From contig NZ_SRLE01000008.1 of NCBI RefSeq assembly GCF_004745945.1, forward strand, positions 124,001 through 188,000: 64,000 nt of DNA, given 5' to 3'. Shown piece by piece: positions 44,520 through 53,621 of this stretch. Position numbers and translations under genes: made by a program. This DNA is from Mangrovimicrobium sediminis (GTDB lineage: Bacteria > Pseudomonadota > Gammaproteobacteria > Pseudomonadales > Halieaceae). Numbering within the stretch: the first letter of the stretch is position 1; each line of letters opens with the position of its first letter. Under the pieces are notes generated by a model, which saw only the letters and a program-made list of their open reading frames with translations, was not told the origin of the DNA and searched no databases.

Positions 44520-44523
44520 GGTT

Positions 44524-44724
44524 TCACTCCATGGTGCGCAGGCGGGTGATCATGGCCTCGACCTTGGAGCGGGCCATTTCGTTCTTGTCGATGAGTTCCT
44601 GCCGCTCCTGCTGCCAGTTGGCGGTCTGGCGCTTGAGCATCTGGTTTTCCCGGTTCAGCTGCTGGCACAGTTTGATCAGTTCGTCGATCTTCTGTTCCAG
44701 GGCTTTCAGTTGCTTGTCCGCCAT
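44524..44724 (-). CDS. ZapB-like coiled-coil protein (TIGR02449 family)
   Basis: A 66-residue protein predicted to be one continuous coiled coil: MADKQLKALEQKIDELIKLC, then QQLNRENQMLKRQTANWQQE, and a basic C terminus. Proteins of this size directly upstream of zapA form the TIGR02449 family and are thought to act with ZapA at the division site, like ZapB. It is co-transcribed with zapA from the promoter at 44759-44787. Confidence 0.9.
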   Translation of the reverse strand: MADKQLKALEQKIDELIKLCQQLNRENQMLKRQTANWQQERQELIDKNEMARSKVEAMITRLRTME

Positions 44725-44758
44725 GGAGATGTACTGGAGTTAGTCCGACAGGAGTTTT

Positions 44759-44787
44759 ACTATAAGGGCGCGGCAGGATGAGGTCAA
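44759..44787 (-). promoter_or_regulatory. Sigma-70 promoter of the zapA operon
   Basis: On the minus strand TTGACC (44787-44782) and TATAGT (44764-44759) are separated by exactly 17 bases. Transcription would start about 28 bases before the coiled-coil gene. This is one of the best consensus matches in the window. Confidence 0.7.
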
Positions 44788-44885
44788 CGAAACAAAATCA
44801 ATGTAAATCAGAAGCCTGCCGACCTTTTTTAGAAGCCTGTCTCAACTGCCGCAGGGGGTGGGCAAAGAACCCCCGGGAGCGCGGG

Positions 44886-45458
44886 ATGCACGAATTTTTT
44901 GACACCGAAACCACCGTTTTCGATTTCGACGAGATGGCCGGCCACCTGCTCGAGCAGGGTGTCGATGCCAGCCCCTCGGACCTGCACGGCTGCCTGTGCG
45001 GCCTACTTGCCGCCGGCGCACCGGCCCAGCCCGAGGCGGGCTTCGCCCTGCTCGCCCAGGCGCTGGACGTGGACCTGCACGGCGAACTGGCCGGCCTGGT
45101 CATGCAGCTGTACGAGGTCAGCGCCGCCGCGCTGGAGGACGACGAGTTCGATTTCCACCCGCTGCTGCCGGATGACGACAGCGAAATCGAGGTGCGTACC
45201 CTGGCTCTGGTGGGCTGGGTGCGCAGCTTCATTACTGGTTTCACCCGGGTGAACCGCGAGACCGTGCGCCAGGACAGCGCCGAGATCCTGCGCGATTTCG
45301 CCGCCATCGCCCAGGCCAATGTGGATGAAGGGGCCAGCGAGGAGGAATCCGAGGACAGCTACCTGGAACTCGTCGAGTACCTGCGCTTCGCCGCGCTCAA
45401 CGTGTTCATGGACAGCCGCGCCGACAGCGTGGCGCCGGAAGCGCCGTCGCTGCACTGA
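44886..45458 (+). CDS. YecA/YgfB family (UPF0149) protein
   Basis: A 190-residue acidic, helical protein of the UPF0149 family. Typical blocks are SPSDLHGCLCGLLAAGA near residue 35, FHPLLPDDDSEIEVRTLALVG near residue 95, and the C-terminal YLELVEYLRFAALNVF. The ATG at 44886 has GGGAG upstream; the longer frame starting at 44778 is unlike the family. It always lies upstream of pepP and ubiH in this group. Its biochemical role is not established. Confidence 0.92.
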   Translation: MHEFFDTETTVFDFDEMAGHLLEQGVDASPSDLHGCLCGLLAAGAPAQPEAGFALLAQALDVDLHGELAGLVMQLYEVSAAALEDDEFDFHPLLPDDDSEIEVRTLALVGWVRSFITGFTRVNRETVRQDSAEILRDFAAIAQANVDEGASEEESEDSYLELVEYLRFAALNVFMDSRADSVAPEAPSLH

Positions 45459-45467
45459 GGAGAGCGC

Positions 45468-46826
45468 ATGCTGCAGACCGAATCGGCGCGCCGCGAACAG
45501 GCCCGCCCGCGCATCAGCAACGGCGAGTACGCCCGGCGCCGGCGCCACCTGATGGACATGATGGAGCCCAACAGCATCGCCATCATTCCCTCCGCCCGCG
45601 AGGTGCGCCGCTCGCGGGACACCGAGTACCCCTTTCGCCAGGACAGCGACTTCAACTACCTGAGCGGCTTTCGCGAGCCGGACGCGGTACTGGTATTGGT
45701 TCCCGGCCGCGGCCATGGCGAGTACGTGATGTTCTGCCGCGACAGCGACCCGGCCCAGGAGTTGTGGCACGGCGCCCGCGCCGGCCCCGAGGGAGTGTGC
45801 CAGCACTTTGGCGCGGACGATGCATTCCCCGTTGCCGATATCGACGAAATCCTGCCCGGCCTGATCGAGGGTCGCGACCGCGTCTATTACTCCATGGGCC
45901 GCAGCGCGGGCTTCGACCGGCGCATCATGGACTGGGTCAACACCATCCGCAGCAAGGAGGCCAGCGGTGCGGTGCCCCCGGGCGAGTTCACCGACCTCGA
46001 CCACATGCTGCACGACCTGCGCCTGGTCAAGAGCGCCGCCGAGCTGCGCCTGATGCGCCGCGCCGGCGAGGTCAGCGCAGCGGCGCACCGCCACATCATG
46101 CAGCTGTGCCGCCCCGGCATGTTCGAGTACGAGCTGGAGGGCGCGCTGCATTACCAGTTCGTGCGCGGCGGTGCGCGCTACCCGGCGTATCCCTGCATCG
46201 TCGGCGGCGGCCGTAATGCCTGCACCCTGCACTACACCAGCAACGACCAGCGCCTGCGCGACGGCGACCTGGTCCTGGTGGATGCCGGCTGCGAGTACGA
46301 CTACTACGCCGCAGACGTCACCCGCACCTTCCCGGTGGGCGGCAAATTCAGTCCCGAGCAGCGACAGGTCTACGACCTGGTGCTGGCGGCGCAGGAGGCG
46401 GCGCTGGCGGAAATACGCGCCGGCAATCACTGGAACCACCCCCACGACGCCAGCGTGCGGGCGATCACCGCGGGGTTGGTCGAACTCGGCCTGCTGGATG
46501 GCGAGGTGGAGGAGCTCATCGCCTCCGGCGCCTACCGCGAGTACTACATGCACCGCGTCGGCCACTGGCTGGGGCTGGATGTACACGATGTCGGCGACTA
46601 TCGCGTCGGCGACGAGTGGCGGGTGCTGGAACCGGGTATGGTGCTCACCGTCGAGCCCGGCGTTTACATCGCACCGGACAACACCAGCGTCGCACGCAAG
46701 TGGCGCGGTATCGGCGTGCGTATCGAGGACGACGTGCTGGTCACCCGCGACGGCTACGAGCTGCTCACCGCTGGCGCGCCGCGTCGCGCCGAGGAAATCG
46801 AGACACTGATGGCGGAGTCCGCATGA
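45468..46826 (+). CDS. pepP: Xaa-Pro aminopeptidase P
   Basis: A 452-residue manganese peptidase of family M24B that removes N-terminal residues before proline. The N-terminal creatinase-like domain includes FRQDSDFNYLSGFREPDAVL. The metal ligands are in LVDAGCEYDYYAADVTRTFP (two Asp), HRVGHWLGLDVHDVG (His), MVLTVEPGVYI (Glu) and GIGVRIEDDVLVT (Glu). Length is typical. Its stop overlaps the ubiH ATG in an ATGA. Confidence 0.96.
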   Translation: MLQTESARREQARPRISNGEYARRRRHLMDMMEPNSIAIIPSAREVRRSRDTEYPFRQDSDFNYLSGFREPDAVLVLVPGRGHGEYVMFCRDSDPAQELWHGARAGPEGVCQHFGADDAFPVADIDEILPGLIEGRDRVYYSMGRSAGFDRRIMDWVNTIRSKEASGAVPPGEFTDLDHMLHDLRLVKSAAELRLMRRAGEVSAAAHRHIMQLCRPGMFEYELEGALHYQFVRGGARYPAYPCIVGGGRNACTLHYTSNDQRLRDGDLVLVDAGCEYDYYAADVTRTFPVGGKFSPEQRQVYDLVLAAQEAALAEIRAGNHWNHPHDASVRAITAGLVELGLLDGEVEELIASGAYREYYMHRVGHWLGLDVHDVGDYRVGDEWRVLEPGMVLTVEPGVYIAPDNTSVARKWRGIGVRIEDDVLVTRDGYELLTAGAPRRAEEIETLMAESA

Positions 46827-48055
46827 GCCCGGCGCGCGATGTGGTCATCGCCGGCGGCGGCATGGTCGGCATCAGTCTCGCCCTGGAACTGGCCGACCGC
46901 CTGCCCGCCCAGCAGCGCATCACCCTGGTGGAGAGCTTCCCCATGCCCGGCGCCACCAGCGCCGGCGACTACCACCCCTCCTTCGATGCGCGCTCTACCG
47001 CCCTGAGTTATTCCAGTCGAGTGATCTATGAGCGCCTGGGCGTGTGGGAGACCCTGTCGGCCCACGTCTGCCCGATCGAGACCATTCACGTTTCCAACCA
47101 GGGGCGTTTCGGCAGCACACTGATGCGCGCGACCGACTACGGCTGGCCCGCGCTGGGCTACGTGATCGAAAACCCCTGGCTGGGGCGCTGCCTGGCGGCT
47201 GCGCTGCAGCGCCAGGGCCGGGTGGAGGTGATCTCCCCGGCCAGGGTGGCGGGAGCGAAGAGCGCGGCGGACGGCAGCGTCGTGCAGCTGTCCGGTGAAC
47301 ACCAGCAGGAGCTGCAAACCCGGCTGCTGGTGGTGGCCGACGGCGCCGGTTCCGGGCTGCGCGCCACGCTGGGCATGCCGGTCAGCGAGAAGTCCTACGA
47401 CCAGCACGCGGTGATCGCCAATGTCGCGACTGCCCGCTCCCACGACGGCTGCGCCTTCGAGCGCTTTACCCGCCACGGTCCCCTGGCACTGCTGCCGCTG
47501 CAGGGGGTGAGCGGCGCCGCCCATCGCAGCGCGCTGGTGTGGACACTGGCGGCGCCCGACTACGAGCACTACTGCAATTGCCCCGAGGATGAATTTCTCG
47601 CCGAACTGCAGTCGCGTTTCGGTTATCGCCTGGGCCGCCTGACCCGGGTCGGCGAGCGCCACCACTACCCTTTGTCGCTGGTACGTGCGGTGGAACAGGT
47701 GCGCCAGGGCGTGGTGGTCATGGGCAACGCCGCCCATGCGCTGCACCCGGTGGCCGGCCAGGGTTTCAACCTGGCCCTGCGCGATGTCGCGGCACTCGCC
47801 GCGGTGCTGCAGCAGGCGGTCGCCGCCGGTGTCTCCCCGGGCGACCTGGCCACGCTGCAGCGCTACGAGCGTCAGCAGTCCGCGGACCAGGCGCGCACCA
47901 TCGGCTTCAGCGACCAGCTTCCCGCATTGTTCGCGCGTCGCGACCCGTTACTCGGTGTGGCGCGGGACCTGGCCCTGTCCGGCCTCGACCTGGCGCCGGC
48001 GCTCAAGCGCGGTTTCGTGCGCCAGGCTGCGGGGGTGGCCGCCCTCGGTGAATAG
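46823..48055 (+). CDS. ubiH: 2-polyprenyl-6-methoxyphenol 4-hydroxylase UbiH
   Basis: A 410-residue FAD monooxygenase hydroxylating the ubiquinone ring at C4. The Rossmann motif is VVIAGGGMVGISLALELAD, followed by RSTALSYSSRVIYERLGVWE and the FAD ribityl motif MGNAAHALHPVAGQGFNLAL near residue 300. The pepP-ubiH-ubiI order supports the assignment to UbiH over its paralogues. Membrane association is expected but no membrane helix is seen. The ATG has GGAG five bases upstream and overlaps pepP. Confidence 0.93.
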   Translation: MSPARDVVIAGGGMVGISLALELADRLPAQQRITLVESFPMPGATSAGDYHPSFDARSTALSYSSRVIYERLGVWETLSAHVCPIETIHVSNQGRFGSTLMRATDYGWPALGYVIENPWLGRCLAAALQRQGRVEVISPARVAGAKSAADGSVVQLSGEHQQELQTRLLVVADGAGSGLRATLGMPVSEKSYDQHAVIANVATARSHDGCAFERFTRHGPLALLPLQGVSGAAHRSALVWTLAAPDYEHYCNCPEDEFLAELQSRFGYRLGRLTRVGERHHYPLSLVRAVEQVRQGVVVMGNAAHALHPVAGQGFNLALRDVAALAAVLQQAVAAGVSPGDLATLQRYERQQSADQARTIGFSDQLPALFARRDPLLGVARDLALSGLDLAPALKRGFVRQAAGVAALGE

Positions 48056-48056
48056 C

Positions 48057-49277
48057 GTGAGCGGGGAGAGCCGCCATGACGTGGTCATCGTCGGCGCCGG
48101 TATCGCCGGTACCGCGCTCGCCCTCGCCCTGGCCGACAGCGGGCTGTCGATCGCCCTGGTCGAGGCCCGGCCGCTGCAGCGCAGCGCGCTGCCCGACGCG
48201 CGCGACCTGGAGAGCTTCGACCTGCGCGTGAGCGCCCTCACCCCGGCCTCGGTGGGCTTTCTCGAAACCCTGGGCGCCTGGGACACCATCGATACCTACC
48301 GCCATTGCCCCTACCACCACATGACCGTGTGGGATGCCGAGGGCACCGGGCGTATCGAGTTCGACCGCGATGAAATCGATGCGCCGCGACTCGGGTCCAT
48401 CGTGGAGAATCGCGCCATAGTCGATGCCCTGCTCGCGGCGCTTGAGCGCAACGCGGGGTCGGTCCGCCCGCTCAGCCCGGTGCGCGTCGAGTCCATCGAG
48501 CGCGAGAGCGATGGCACACAATGCCTGCAGCTGGAAGATGGCGCGACTCTGCGCACCGCGCTGGTAGTCGGCGCAGACGGCGCACTGTCGCGGGTGCGCG
48601 GCCTGTTCGATTTCGCCACCCGCGAATGGGATTACGGGCACCGCGGTATCGTCGCCACGGTACAGACCGAGCGCCCGCATGCGGATACCGCCTGGCAGCG
48701 CTTCCTCGCCAGCGGTCCGCTGGCCCTGCTGCCGTTGCCGGGCACGCCGCAGGCACATTTTTGCTCCATTGTCTGGTCGATCACCGATGCCCTCGCCGAG
48801 GAGCTGCTGGCGATGGACTCCGCGGATTTCTGCGCGGCCCTGGGCGAGGCCAGCGAACACTGCCTCGGCGAGGTCACCGGCGTCGGCCAGCGCGCGGGTT
48901 TCCCGCTGCGCCAACGCCACGCGCGCGACTACGTGCAGCCGGGGGTGGCGCTGGTCGGCGACGCGGCGCACACCATCCACCCGCTGGCCGGCCAGGGCAT
49001 CAACCTCGGGCTGGCCGACGTCGCCGCTCTGGCGCGGGAACTGGCCGCGGCCCGTGAGCGCGGCGAAGCGCCCGGCGATATCGCTGTGCTGCGTCGCTAC
49101 CAGCGCCAGCGCAAGGGCGAGAACCTGGCGATGATGGCGGCGATGGAGGGTTTCAAGCGGCTGTTCGAGAGCGAGTCCCTGCCACTGCGCTGGCTGCGCA
49201 ACGCGGGTATGCGCGGGGTCGCCGACATCGCCCCGCTCAAGCAGCGCCTGATGCGCCACGCCATGGGCATCCAGTGA
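48057..49277 (+). CDS. ubiI: UbiI/VisC-like FAD-dependent ubiquinone hydroxylase
   Basis: A 406-residue paralogue of the preceding gene. VVIVGAGIAGTALALALADS is the FAD Rossmann motif, SLDLRVSALTP-like sequence follows as SFDLRVSALTPASVGFLE, and GDAAHTIHPLAGQGINLGL is the second FAD motif. It would hydroxylate the ring at C5. Whether it is UbiI or UbiF-like cannot be decided from motifs; position after ubiH favours UbiI. GTG at 48057 or 48048 may be the start; neither has a good ribosome site, so coupling with ubiH is likely. Confidence 0.87.
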   Translation: MSGESRHDVVIVGAGIAGTALALALADSGLSIALVEARPLQRSALPDARDLESFDLRVSALTPASVGFLETLGAWDTIDTYRHCPYHHMTVWDAEGTGRIEFDRDEIDAPRLGSIVENRAIVDALLAALERNAGSVRPLSPVRVESIERESDGTQCLQLEDGATLRTALVVGADGALSRVRGLFDFATREWDYGHRGIVATVQTERPHADTAWQRFLASGPLALLPLPGTPQAHFCSIVWSITDALAEELLAMDSADFCAALGEASEHCLGEVTGVGQRAGFPLRQRHARDYVQPGVALVGDAAHTIHPLAGQGINLGLADVAALARELAAARERGEAPGDIAVLRRYQRQRKGENLAMMAAMEGFKRLFESESLPLRWLRNAGMRGVADIAPLKQRLMRHAMGIQ

Positions 49278-49379
49278 GCAGATTGCGGACCGCGGCAGCG
49301 CCCCGCCATATTGTTTTTCACAAGGCGGCGGTTAGAATGTGCCGGTCAGCCCTCCCCGCCGCCATCCAGAGGACTCCTC

Positions 49380-49772
49380 ATGAGCCAGACGCCCAGTGAA
49401 CTGAGATATGCCAAGAGCCACGAGTGGGCCCGCCTCGAAGAGGACGGCACAGTCACGGTGGGGATCACCGACCACGCCCAGCACGCCCTGGGCGACGTTG
49501 TATTCGTCGAACTGCCCGAGGTCGGCAGCACCCTGGCGGCGGGCGACGAGGCGGGCGTCGTGGAATCCGTGAAGGCGGCTTCCGACATCTATTCCCCGGT
49601 CGGCGGCGAAGTTCTCGCCATCAACGAGAAGCTCGAGGACGAACCGGAAACCGTCAATGCCGATCCCTACAGCGACGGCTGGTTCTTCAAACTGCAGCCG
49701 AGCGACACCAGCGAACTCGAGGAACTGCTCGGCGCCGAGGACTACCAGGCGGCCTGCGACGAGGACGACTGA
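49380..49772 (+). CDS. gcvH: Glycine cleavage system H protein
   Basis: A 130-residue lipoyl carrier. The N terminus [16 protein letters not shown] and the lipoylation motif [20 protein letters not shown], with the attachment Lys at residue 65, are clear. It shuttles the aminomethyl group between the P, T and L proteins. The gcvT and gcvP genes are not adjacent: ubiI lies upstream and rlmI downstream. AGAGGA provides the ribosome site. Confidence 0.97.
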   Translation: MSQTPSELRYAKSHEWARLEEDGTVTVGITDHAQHALGDVVFVELPEVGSTLAAGDEAGVVESVKAASDIYSPVGGEVLAINEKLEDEPETVNADPYSDGWFFKLQPSDTSELEELLGAEDYQAACDEDD

Positions 49773-49807
49773 AGCGGTCCGGCGGCCTGCCGAGGCCGGC
49801 CCTGCAA

Positions 49808-50995
49808 ATGCCTGATACCGAACTGTTCCTGCGCCAGGGCGCCGAGCGCCGCCTGCGCGGCGGGCACCTTTGGGTGTATTCCAACGAGGTGGATACCGCG
49901 CGCCATGCGCTGACCGATTTCGCCCCTGGCCAGACGGTGCTGGTGCGCAGTGCGCGCGGCGAAGTCCTCGGCAGCGCCTACATGGACCCGCACTCCCTGA
50001 TCTGCGCGCGGCTCTATGCGCCGGGCGAGAACTGCGCCCTGGATACCGCGTTCTTTACCCGGCGCCTGGGCGAGGCCCTGGCCGGGCGCGAAACCGCTTT
50101 CGACGAACCTTTCTACCGCCTGGTCTACGGCGACAGCGACGGCCTGCCCGGCGTGGTGGTCGACCGCTTCGGCGACTACCTCGTCGTGCAGCTGAACAAC
50201 GCCGGGGCCGAGAGCGGCCGTGAGGCCCTGCTGGACGCGCTGCGCGAAACCCTGCAACCGGCCGGCATCCTGTTGCGCGCCGACAGCCGTGAGCGTCGCG
50301 ACAGCGGCCTGGCGCGGGAGGCCGAGGTGGTGTTCGGTGATGTCCCGGAGCAGGTCGACTTGCGCGAGAACGGCGTGCATTTCCTGGCCCCGGTGCACAG
50401 TGGTCAGAAGACCGGCTGGTTCTACGATCACCGCGTGGGCCGCGCGCGGCTGGCCCCCTGGGTGGCCGGCAAGTCGGTGCTCGACGTGTACAGCTATATC
50501 GGCGGTTGGGGGATACAGGCCGCGGCGTTTGGTGCGAGCAGTGTTTGTTGTGTCGACAGCTCCCAGCCCGCCCTCGACGGCGTTCTGGTCAATGCCCGGC
50601 TCAACGCCCTGGAGGAGCGCGTCAGCGTGCGCCGCGGCCAGGCGGCGGATACGCTGCAGGCACTGCGCGACGAGGGGCAGATGTTCGACGTGGTGATCCT
50701 CGACCCGCCGGCCTTCATCCAGAGGCGCAAGGACCTGAAAAAGGGCCTGACCGCCTACCGCCGCATCTATGAACTGGGCCTGCGCCTGCTGCCGCCGGGC
50801 GGACTGCTGGTGGCCGGTTCCTGCTCCATGCACCTGGCGCGCGCCGACATGCTCAGCGTGCTGCAGCAGGCCGCCGTGCGCGCCGGGTGCCGTGTGCAGG
50901 TGGTGGAGCAAAGCGCCCAGGGCGCCGACCACCCCATCCACCCCGCTATTCCCGAGACCGAGTACCTGAAAGGCGTCTTCCTGTGTCGCCTGTGA
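49808..50995 (+). CDS. rlmI: RlmI-like rRNA large-subunit cytosine methyltransferase
   Basis: A 395-residue SAM-dependent methyltransferase with an N-terminal PUA domain (LFLRQGAERRLRGGHLWVYS, residues 5-75). The central domain includes LVYGDSDGLPGVVVDRFGDY. The catalytic domain has the SAM site LDVYSYIGGWGIQAAAFGA and motif IV VILDPPAFIQRRKDLKKG. Such enzymes methylate C5 of a 23S rRNA cytosine (m5C1962 in E. coli), though some members prefer other positions. It follows gcvH by 35 bases. Confidence 0.88.
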   Translation: MPDTELFLRQGAERRLRGGHLWVYSNEVDTARHALTDFAPGQTVLVRSARGEVLGSAYMDPHSLICARLYAPGENCALDTAFFTRRLGEALAGRETAFDEPFYRLVYGDSDGLPGVVVDRFGDYLVVQLNNAGAESGREALLDALRETLQPAGILLRADSRERRDSGLAREAEVVFGDVPEQVDLRENGVHFLAPVHSGQKTGWFYDHRVGRARLAPWVAGKSVLDVYSYIGGWGIQAAAFGASSVCCVDSSQPALDGVLVNARLNALEERVSVRRGQAADTLQALRDEGQMFDVVILDPPAFIQRRKDLKKGLTAYRRIYELGLRLLPPGGLLVAGSCSMHLARADMLSVLQQAAVRAGCRVQVVEQSAQGADHPIHPAIPETEYLKGVFLCRL

Positions 50996-51153
50996 CGCCT
51001 CCGGCAGAAGAAGGCCCGGCCTTGTTCTCCGGAACTGTGCAAAATTGCCCGTTTTTTAACCAGCTTCTGGCCGCGATTCAGCCATACTGAAAGTTCGCCC
51101 TGAAAAGAGCACGCGACGACTTCCGCAAGCGAGCGTGCCGAGGAAGAACACAC

Positions 51154-51474
51154 ATGAAGCGCGCAACAAGCGTGGCAAGCCACTGGCCGTCCCGGGAAAT
51201 GGCCGTGGTGGATACGTTCACAAAGCTGATTTTCGAGCAGGAGAGCGAATTTTCCGCGCTGGAAAACTCCATCATCCAGGCGTTTCGCGACGTCGATGAC
51301 AACGTACTGATGGATTCCCTCGCGGACATGGGCGAATACCTGCGCGCCCTCGGCGTGACGGAGATGCTGGAGCTGGTGCACAGGGTTTGCGACCAGCTCG
51401 CCAGCGAAGGCCTCCTGCCCGAAATTTCCATGCTTGATTCCCGCCCGGCATCGCAGGTGCGCAGCGTCCACTGA
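51154..51474 (+). CDS. Small conserved-looking protein of unknown function
   Basis: A 106-residue, mostly helical protein without signal peptide or membrane segment. It has a basic N terminus (MKRATSVASHWPSREM), then FTKLIFEQESEFSALENSII and a helical core NVLMDSLADMGEYLRALGVTE with MLELVHRVCDQLASEGLLP. A good ribosome site (GAGGAA eight bases ahead) supports the first ATG; the Met at residue 16 is an alternative start. It stands between rlmI and the convergent RNase gene and appears monocistronic. I do not recognise it. Confidence 0.65.
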   Translation: MKRATSVASHWPSREMAVVDTFTKLIFEQESEFSALENSIIQAFRDVDDNVLMDSLADMGEYLRALGVTEMLELVHRVCDQLASEGLLPEISMLDSRPASQVRSVH

Positions 51475-51626
51475 CCTGCCCCCCGGCCGCTCCCGCAGCG
51501 GCGCAGGCAGGCCTGCGGCGTTCCCGTTGAGGGGGGCTGTGCCGCGTTAACTGACCGGCGCCCGCCAGGGCGCTGCTGAACAACTTACCGCGAATCGACT
51601 TGCCGCCAACCCGCTGAGGATTGCCT

Positions 51627-53621
51627 TCAGCTTTGCGCCGCCTGCTTCTCGCGCGGCGGTTTCGGCGGCTTCAGGCCGCAGCCCTCGACCAGTTCGAAAC
51701 TGGCCTGGTACTGGTTTTCCCGGTCCAGCCCGGCGAAGGTGAGCTCCACCTGTTGCTCCAGCTGGAAGCGCCGGGTAGTGCTGGTGAGGCTGGCCGTCCA
51801 CTTGTCGTAGCTGAACTTCTCCGGGTCCTTGCGCAGGTCGACGAAGCCGTCCAGGCCATTTTCGTCCAGCCGCAGGTTGAAACCGCTGCTGGTGACGTGG
51901 GTGATGGTGGCGCGGAAGCTGCGGCCCGGTTCCGCCGCGAGCTTCTCGAGGTAGCGGCCCGCCAGCCAGCGCTCCGCTTCCTGGGTTGCCGCACGGGCGT
52001 TGGCCAGGCAGCGGTTGAGCGCCTGCAATGTCTCGGCGTCGATCTTGTCCGCCGGCTCACCGCGCAGCAGGGACTTGATCTGCAGGTGTGCGGCGTAGTC
52101 GAGGTACTTGCGCAGCGGCGAAGTGCAGTTGGTGTAGCAGGCCAGGGCCATGCCCATGTGCGGCCCCGGCTGGCCGGACAGTTCCGCCCGCGTGAGCAGG
52201 CGATTGACCATGCCGCGCAGGGGCAGCTCGTGGTCCGGCGCGGCCAGCGCGCGCATGATGCTGGTGTAACCCTCGACACTGGTCGGGTCGTGGCTGAGCG
52301 CCTCCGGCACGTGCATTTCGAGGAAACGCTTGAGCTCGTCCAGGCGGTCGCCGCGGAAGCCCGGGTGCACCACGTAAGGCCCGCTGGCGCCGTTGCTGTT
52401 GAGGAACAGCGCGCCACAGCGGTTGGCGGCGATCATGCACTCCTCAACCAGCTTCTGCGACTGCAGCTTCTCGCAGGGCTCGATGCTGTCGATACGCTTG
52501 TTGTCGTCGAGGATCCAGCGGTATTCGCGGCGGTCCTCCATGACCAGGTTGTGCGCCTCGCGCCCGGCGCGCAGGGCGCGGTACACCTGGTACAGGGCCT
52601 CGAGCGGCGAGGCGTGCATCATCAGCTCGTCCGCCTGGCCGTTGATATAGCGGTCCACGGCGTAGTAGGAGAGCTTCGCCCGCGAGCGGATCGTCGCCTC
52701 GATGAATTCGTAGTCGCCCAGGGAGCCGTCGTCCTTTACCGAGATCTTGCACACCAGCGCCGGGCGGTCGACGCCCTCGGACAGCGCGCAGGTCTCCTGG
52801 GACAATTCCTCCGGCAGCATCGGCAGGATGTCGCCGTGGAAGTACACGGTGGTGGCGCGCGCCAGCACGTCGCGGTGCAGTTCCGAGCCGCTGGTGATGT
52901 ACGCGGTGGGATCGGCGATCGCCACGAACAGGGTCCAGCCGTCCTCGGCGGTCTCGGCGAACAGGGCGTCGTCGATGTCCTGGGTTTTGGCCGCGTCGAT
53001 GGAGATGAACTCGAGGTCGGTCAGGTCCTGGCGATGCTCGTCCTGCAGCGGCTTGCAGGCGGCGAGCTGTTGCTCGAGGTCCTTGCGGCTGGCGCCGGTC
53101 CAGCTAGCCGGCAGGTGATATTTGGCGACGCAGTAGGCATTCTCGATACCCGCGGTATCGTCGCTGCCCAGCACGCTGAGTACCTTAGCCTGGGGTTTGC
53201 CGTCGCGGATCGGGTGGCGCAGGATCGCGGCGCGCACGTAATCGCCCTCTTTCACGCCGTTGCGGGCGTGGGGGGGGATAAACAGCCAGCGGCGCAGTTG
53301 TGGCAGGTCCGGTTCCACGAACAGGGCCTTGCCCTTGCGCACGCAGCGGCCGGTGAAATCACCCAGCGGGCTGTCTACCAGCGTTTCGATATCGGCGATG
53401 ACGCGGTTGTCCTTGGACGGGCGGATGCAGACCTTCACCCGGTCGTCGGGGAATACCTTGAGCATTTCGTCCGGCGGGATGAAGATTTCGCGGCCGTCGT
53501 CGAGCACGGCAAAGCCGTAACGGGCCTGGGTGCCCTTGATCACCGCCTCGGCGCGCTCTTTTTCCGCCTCCATCTGTGATTTGAGGCCCTTGAGCTGGGC
53601 GAGGGAGTCCTGATTCAGCAT
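51627..53621 (-). CDS. rnb: RNase II family 3'-5' exoribonuclease
   Basis: A 664-residue exoribonuclease. N-terminal cold-shock-type domains (RYGFAVLDDGREIFIPPDEM, residues 33-110) precede the RNB catalytic domain, with its acidic cluster in SIDAAKTQDIDDALF near residue 218. Further RNB blocks are NRCGALFLNSNGASGPYVVH and CTNCTSPLRKYLDYAAH. A shortened S1 domain (ITHVTSSGFNLRLDENGLDG) ends the protein. Length fits RNase II rather than RNase R, which has an extra basic tail, but members of this branch are often labelled VacB/RNase II; the symbol is tentative. Confidence 0.88.
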   Translation of the reverse strand: MLNQDSLAQLKGLKSQMEAEKERAEAVIKGTQARYGFAVLDDGREIFIPPDEMLKVFPDDRVKVCIRPSKDNRVIADIETLVDSPLGDFTGRCVRKGKALFVEPDLPQLRRWLFIPPHARNGVKEGDYVRAAILRHPIRDGKPQAKVLSVLGSDDTAGIENAYCVAKYHLPASWTGASRKDLEQQLAACKPLQDEHRQDLTDLEFISIDAAKTQDIDDALFAETAEDGWTLFVAIADPTAYITSGSELHRDVLARATTVYFHGDILPMLPEELSQETCALSEGVDRPALVCKISVKDDGSLGDYEFIEATIRSRAKLSYYAVDRYINGQADELMMHASPLEALYQVYRALRAGREAHNLVMEDRREYRWILDDNKRIDSIEPCEKLQSQKLVEECMIAANRCGALFLNSNGASGPYVVHPGFRGDRLDELKRFLEMHVPEALSHDPTSVEGYTSIMRALAAPDHELPLRGMVNRLLTRAELSGQPGPHMGMALACYTNCTSPLRKYLDYAAHLQIKSLLRGEPADKIDAETLQALNRCLANARAATQEAERWLAGRYLEKLAAEPGRSFRATITHVTSSGFNLRLDENGLDGFVDLRKDPEKFSYDKWTASLTSTTRRFQLEQQVELTFAGLDRENQYQASFELVEGCGLKPPKPPREKQAAQS

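Noticed and set aside
51011-51056. Terminator after rlmI
   Set aside because: AAGGCCCGGCCTT is a short dyad with no T-run directly after it, and the later T-run follows only a four-base stem.
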